This document shows positions 63,426 through 64,000 of a stretch of DNA of 64,000 bases, piece after piece; position 1 is the first letter of the stretch, and each line of letters opens with the position of its first letter. The translations under genes were made by a program, and so were the position numbers. Source of the stretch: Deinococcales bacterium (GTDB taxonomy: Bacteria > Deinococcota > Deinococci > Deinococcales > JAAFIG01). The DNA is taken from assembly GCA_025352125.1 (NCBI GenBank), contig JANXTZ010000040.1, positions 1-64,000 on the forward strand. Direction: 5' to 3'. A model generated the notes under the pieces. It was not told where the DNA came from, made no database searches, and was given only the letters and a program-made list of their open reading frames with translations.

Positions 63426-64000
63426 TCAATCCCGCACCTCGAGTTTCAAACTTGGAATTTCGAGGGTTTTGCTGGCAATATTTTCGAGCAGTCTGCGGTC
63501 ATGCGACGCAAAAATGATCGTGCCAGAAAACTCGAGCAGCAATTTCTCGAGCGCCCCAATCGCGTCAATGTCCAGATTGTTTGTGGGTTCGTCCAGAATC
63601 AACAAGTGCGCTTTGGTCACGCTCAGACGCGCCAGCGAGAGCCGTGTGCGTTGACCCCCGCTCAAAGTTGTAATGGCTCGAGTTGGGTCTTTCGGAAGCC
63701 CTAAACTTGCCAGCAGGGCGAACAATTCCCTCGTCTCGAGGTCAGGATTGGCTGCAAGTAACGCGTCTTTCAGGGTTTGGAACTCTTCGAGTTCTTCGGT
63801 GTTCTGACCAGCCCAGTACACATTCAAGCCAACGCCCTTCAGAATTTTGCCGCTCGAGATTGAAATTTGACCAAGAATTGCTTTAATCAGCGAACTTTTG
63901 CCTCCACCGTTTGCACCAATCAGCGCCAGCCTTTCACCGCGCCGAACGTGCAAATTCAACCCCTCGAGAATCAATTTCTCATCCCGCACCAGCCTTAAAT
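63426..64000 (-). CDS. ABC-F family ATPase, C-terminal part (runs off the window)
   Basis: The frame is open from the window edge to the stop at 63426; a GTG at 63989 exists but the frame continues upstream. Visible: LIGANGGGKSSLIKAIL (Walker A), LSGGQRTRLSLARL (signature) and LLILDEPTNNLDIDAIGALEKLL (Walker B). There are no membrane helices and the signature and DEPTNNLD are typical of ABC-F proteins, which act on ribosomes or in antibiotic resistance. This is the second of the two ATPase domains. Confidence 0.85.
   Translation of the reverse strand, partial: LRLVRDEKLILEGLNLHVRRGERLALIGANGGGKSSLIKAILGQISISSGKILKGVGLNVYWAGQNTEELEEFQTLKDALLAANPDLETRELFALLASLGLPKDPTRAITTLSGGQRTRLSLARLSVTKAHLLILDEPTNNLDIDAIGALEKLLLEFSGTIIFASHDRRLLENIASKTLEIPSLKLEVRD

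Overview
The window looks like a chromosomal segment of a mid-GC member of the Deinococcota (Deinococcus relatives). This is inferred from the gene repertoire: a very large TamB, aroK-aroB adjacency, hut genes with a divergent IclR regulator, and bacterial A-type RNase P RNA. It is also inferred from the promoters. About twenty genes start 5 to 9 nt after a TANNNT -10 hexamer with no room for a Shine-Dalgarno, the leaderless arrangement known to be common in Deinococcus. I cannot name the species. The most striking global property is the palindrome CTCGAG. I counted 15 copies between 2101 and 4000 and about 10 in a 720-base stretch of tamB, against roughly one per 4 kb expected by chance.

Layout. 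1-1345: right end of an IS1-type element fused to a 5'-truncated, AT-rich gene. 1349-7743: histidine utilisation (iclR divergent from hutU-hutG-hutI-hutH), with a 219-bp inverted-repeat element between hutU and hutG. 7744-8467: a RelE/HigB-like toxin and XRE antitoxin pair; the toxin has a 3' frameshift. 8565-9881: divergent SDR and cupin genes with overlapping promoters. 10043-13318: a large secreted lipoprotein, then a short transcription unit preceded by tandem 11-bp repeats. 13438-18306: housekeeping genes (hydrolase, msrB, aroK, aroB, cytochrome P460, MBL hydrolase, cdd). 18334-19900: a CorC/TlyC transporter behind a leader that holds a small ORF and a transcription attenuator. 20153-22720: phosphoesterase, GNAT, secreted protein, a dead hicBA pair, acylphosphatase. 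22827-36356: tamB (4509 aa) with fourteen 34-residue tandem repeats. 36388-36783: rnpB and its terminator.

36868-41850: DUF4395 protein, trpC, a stand-alone sigma region 4 protein, then pcrA/uvrD followed by a HicB-like gene, an unknown gene and a DUF952 gene. 41998-57209: a SARP/BTAD-TPR regulator followed by an envelope/secretion region: FN3 and Big-like lipoproteins, two subtilisin-like lipoproteins, a LytR-CpsA-Psr protein, PspC and YvlD-type membrane proteins, a lipoprotein with a Thr/Arg tail, and an S4-domain protein. 57353-64000: DUF218 protein, deoB, amino-acid-binding protein, Nudix, mazG, cytochrome P450 with a divergent TetR, and the end of an ABC-F ATPase.

How genes may work together. 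The hut genes form a complete route from histidine to glutamate plus formamide and are probably repressed by the IclR protein through a perfect 7-3-7 palindrome. The SARP-like regulator probably controls its downstream lipoprotein gene, and possibly a distant 22-codon ORF, since both have 11-bp direct repeats ending 9-10 nt before a -10 box. The most promising undescribed items are the corC leader (small ORF beginning MDEPP, overlapping a terminator with competing stems), the SARP-type operon or peptide unit, and the extreme iteration of CTCGAG. All functional statements rest on reading the sequence and family knowledge. No search was run.
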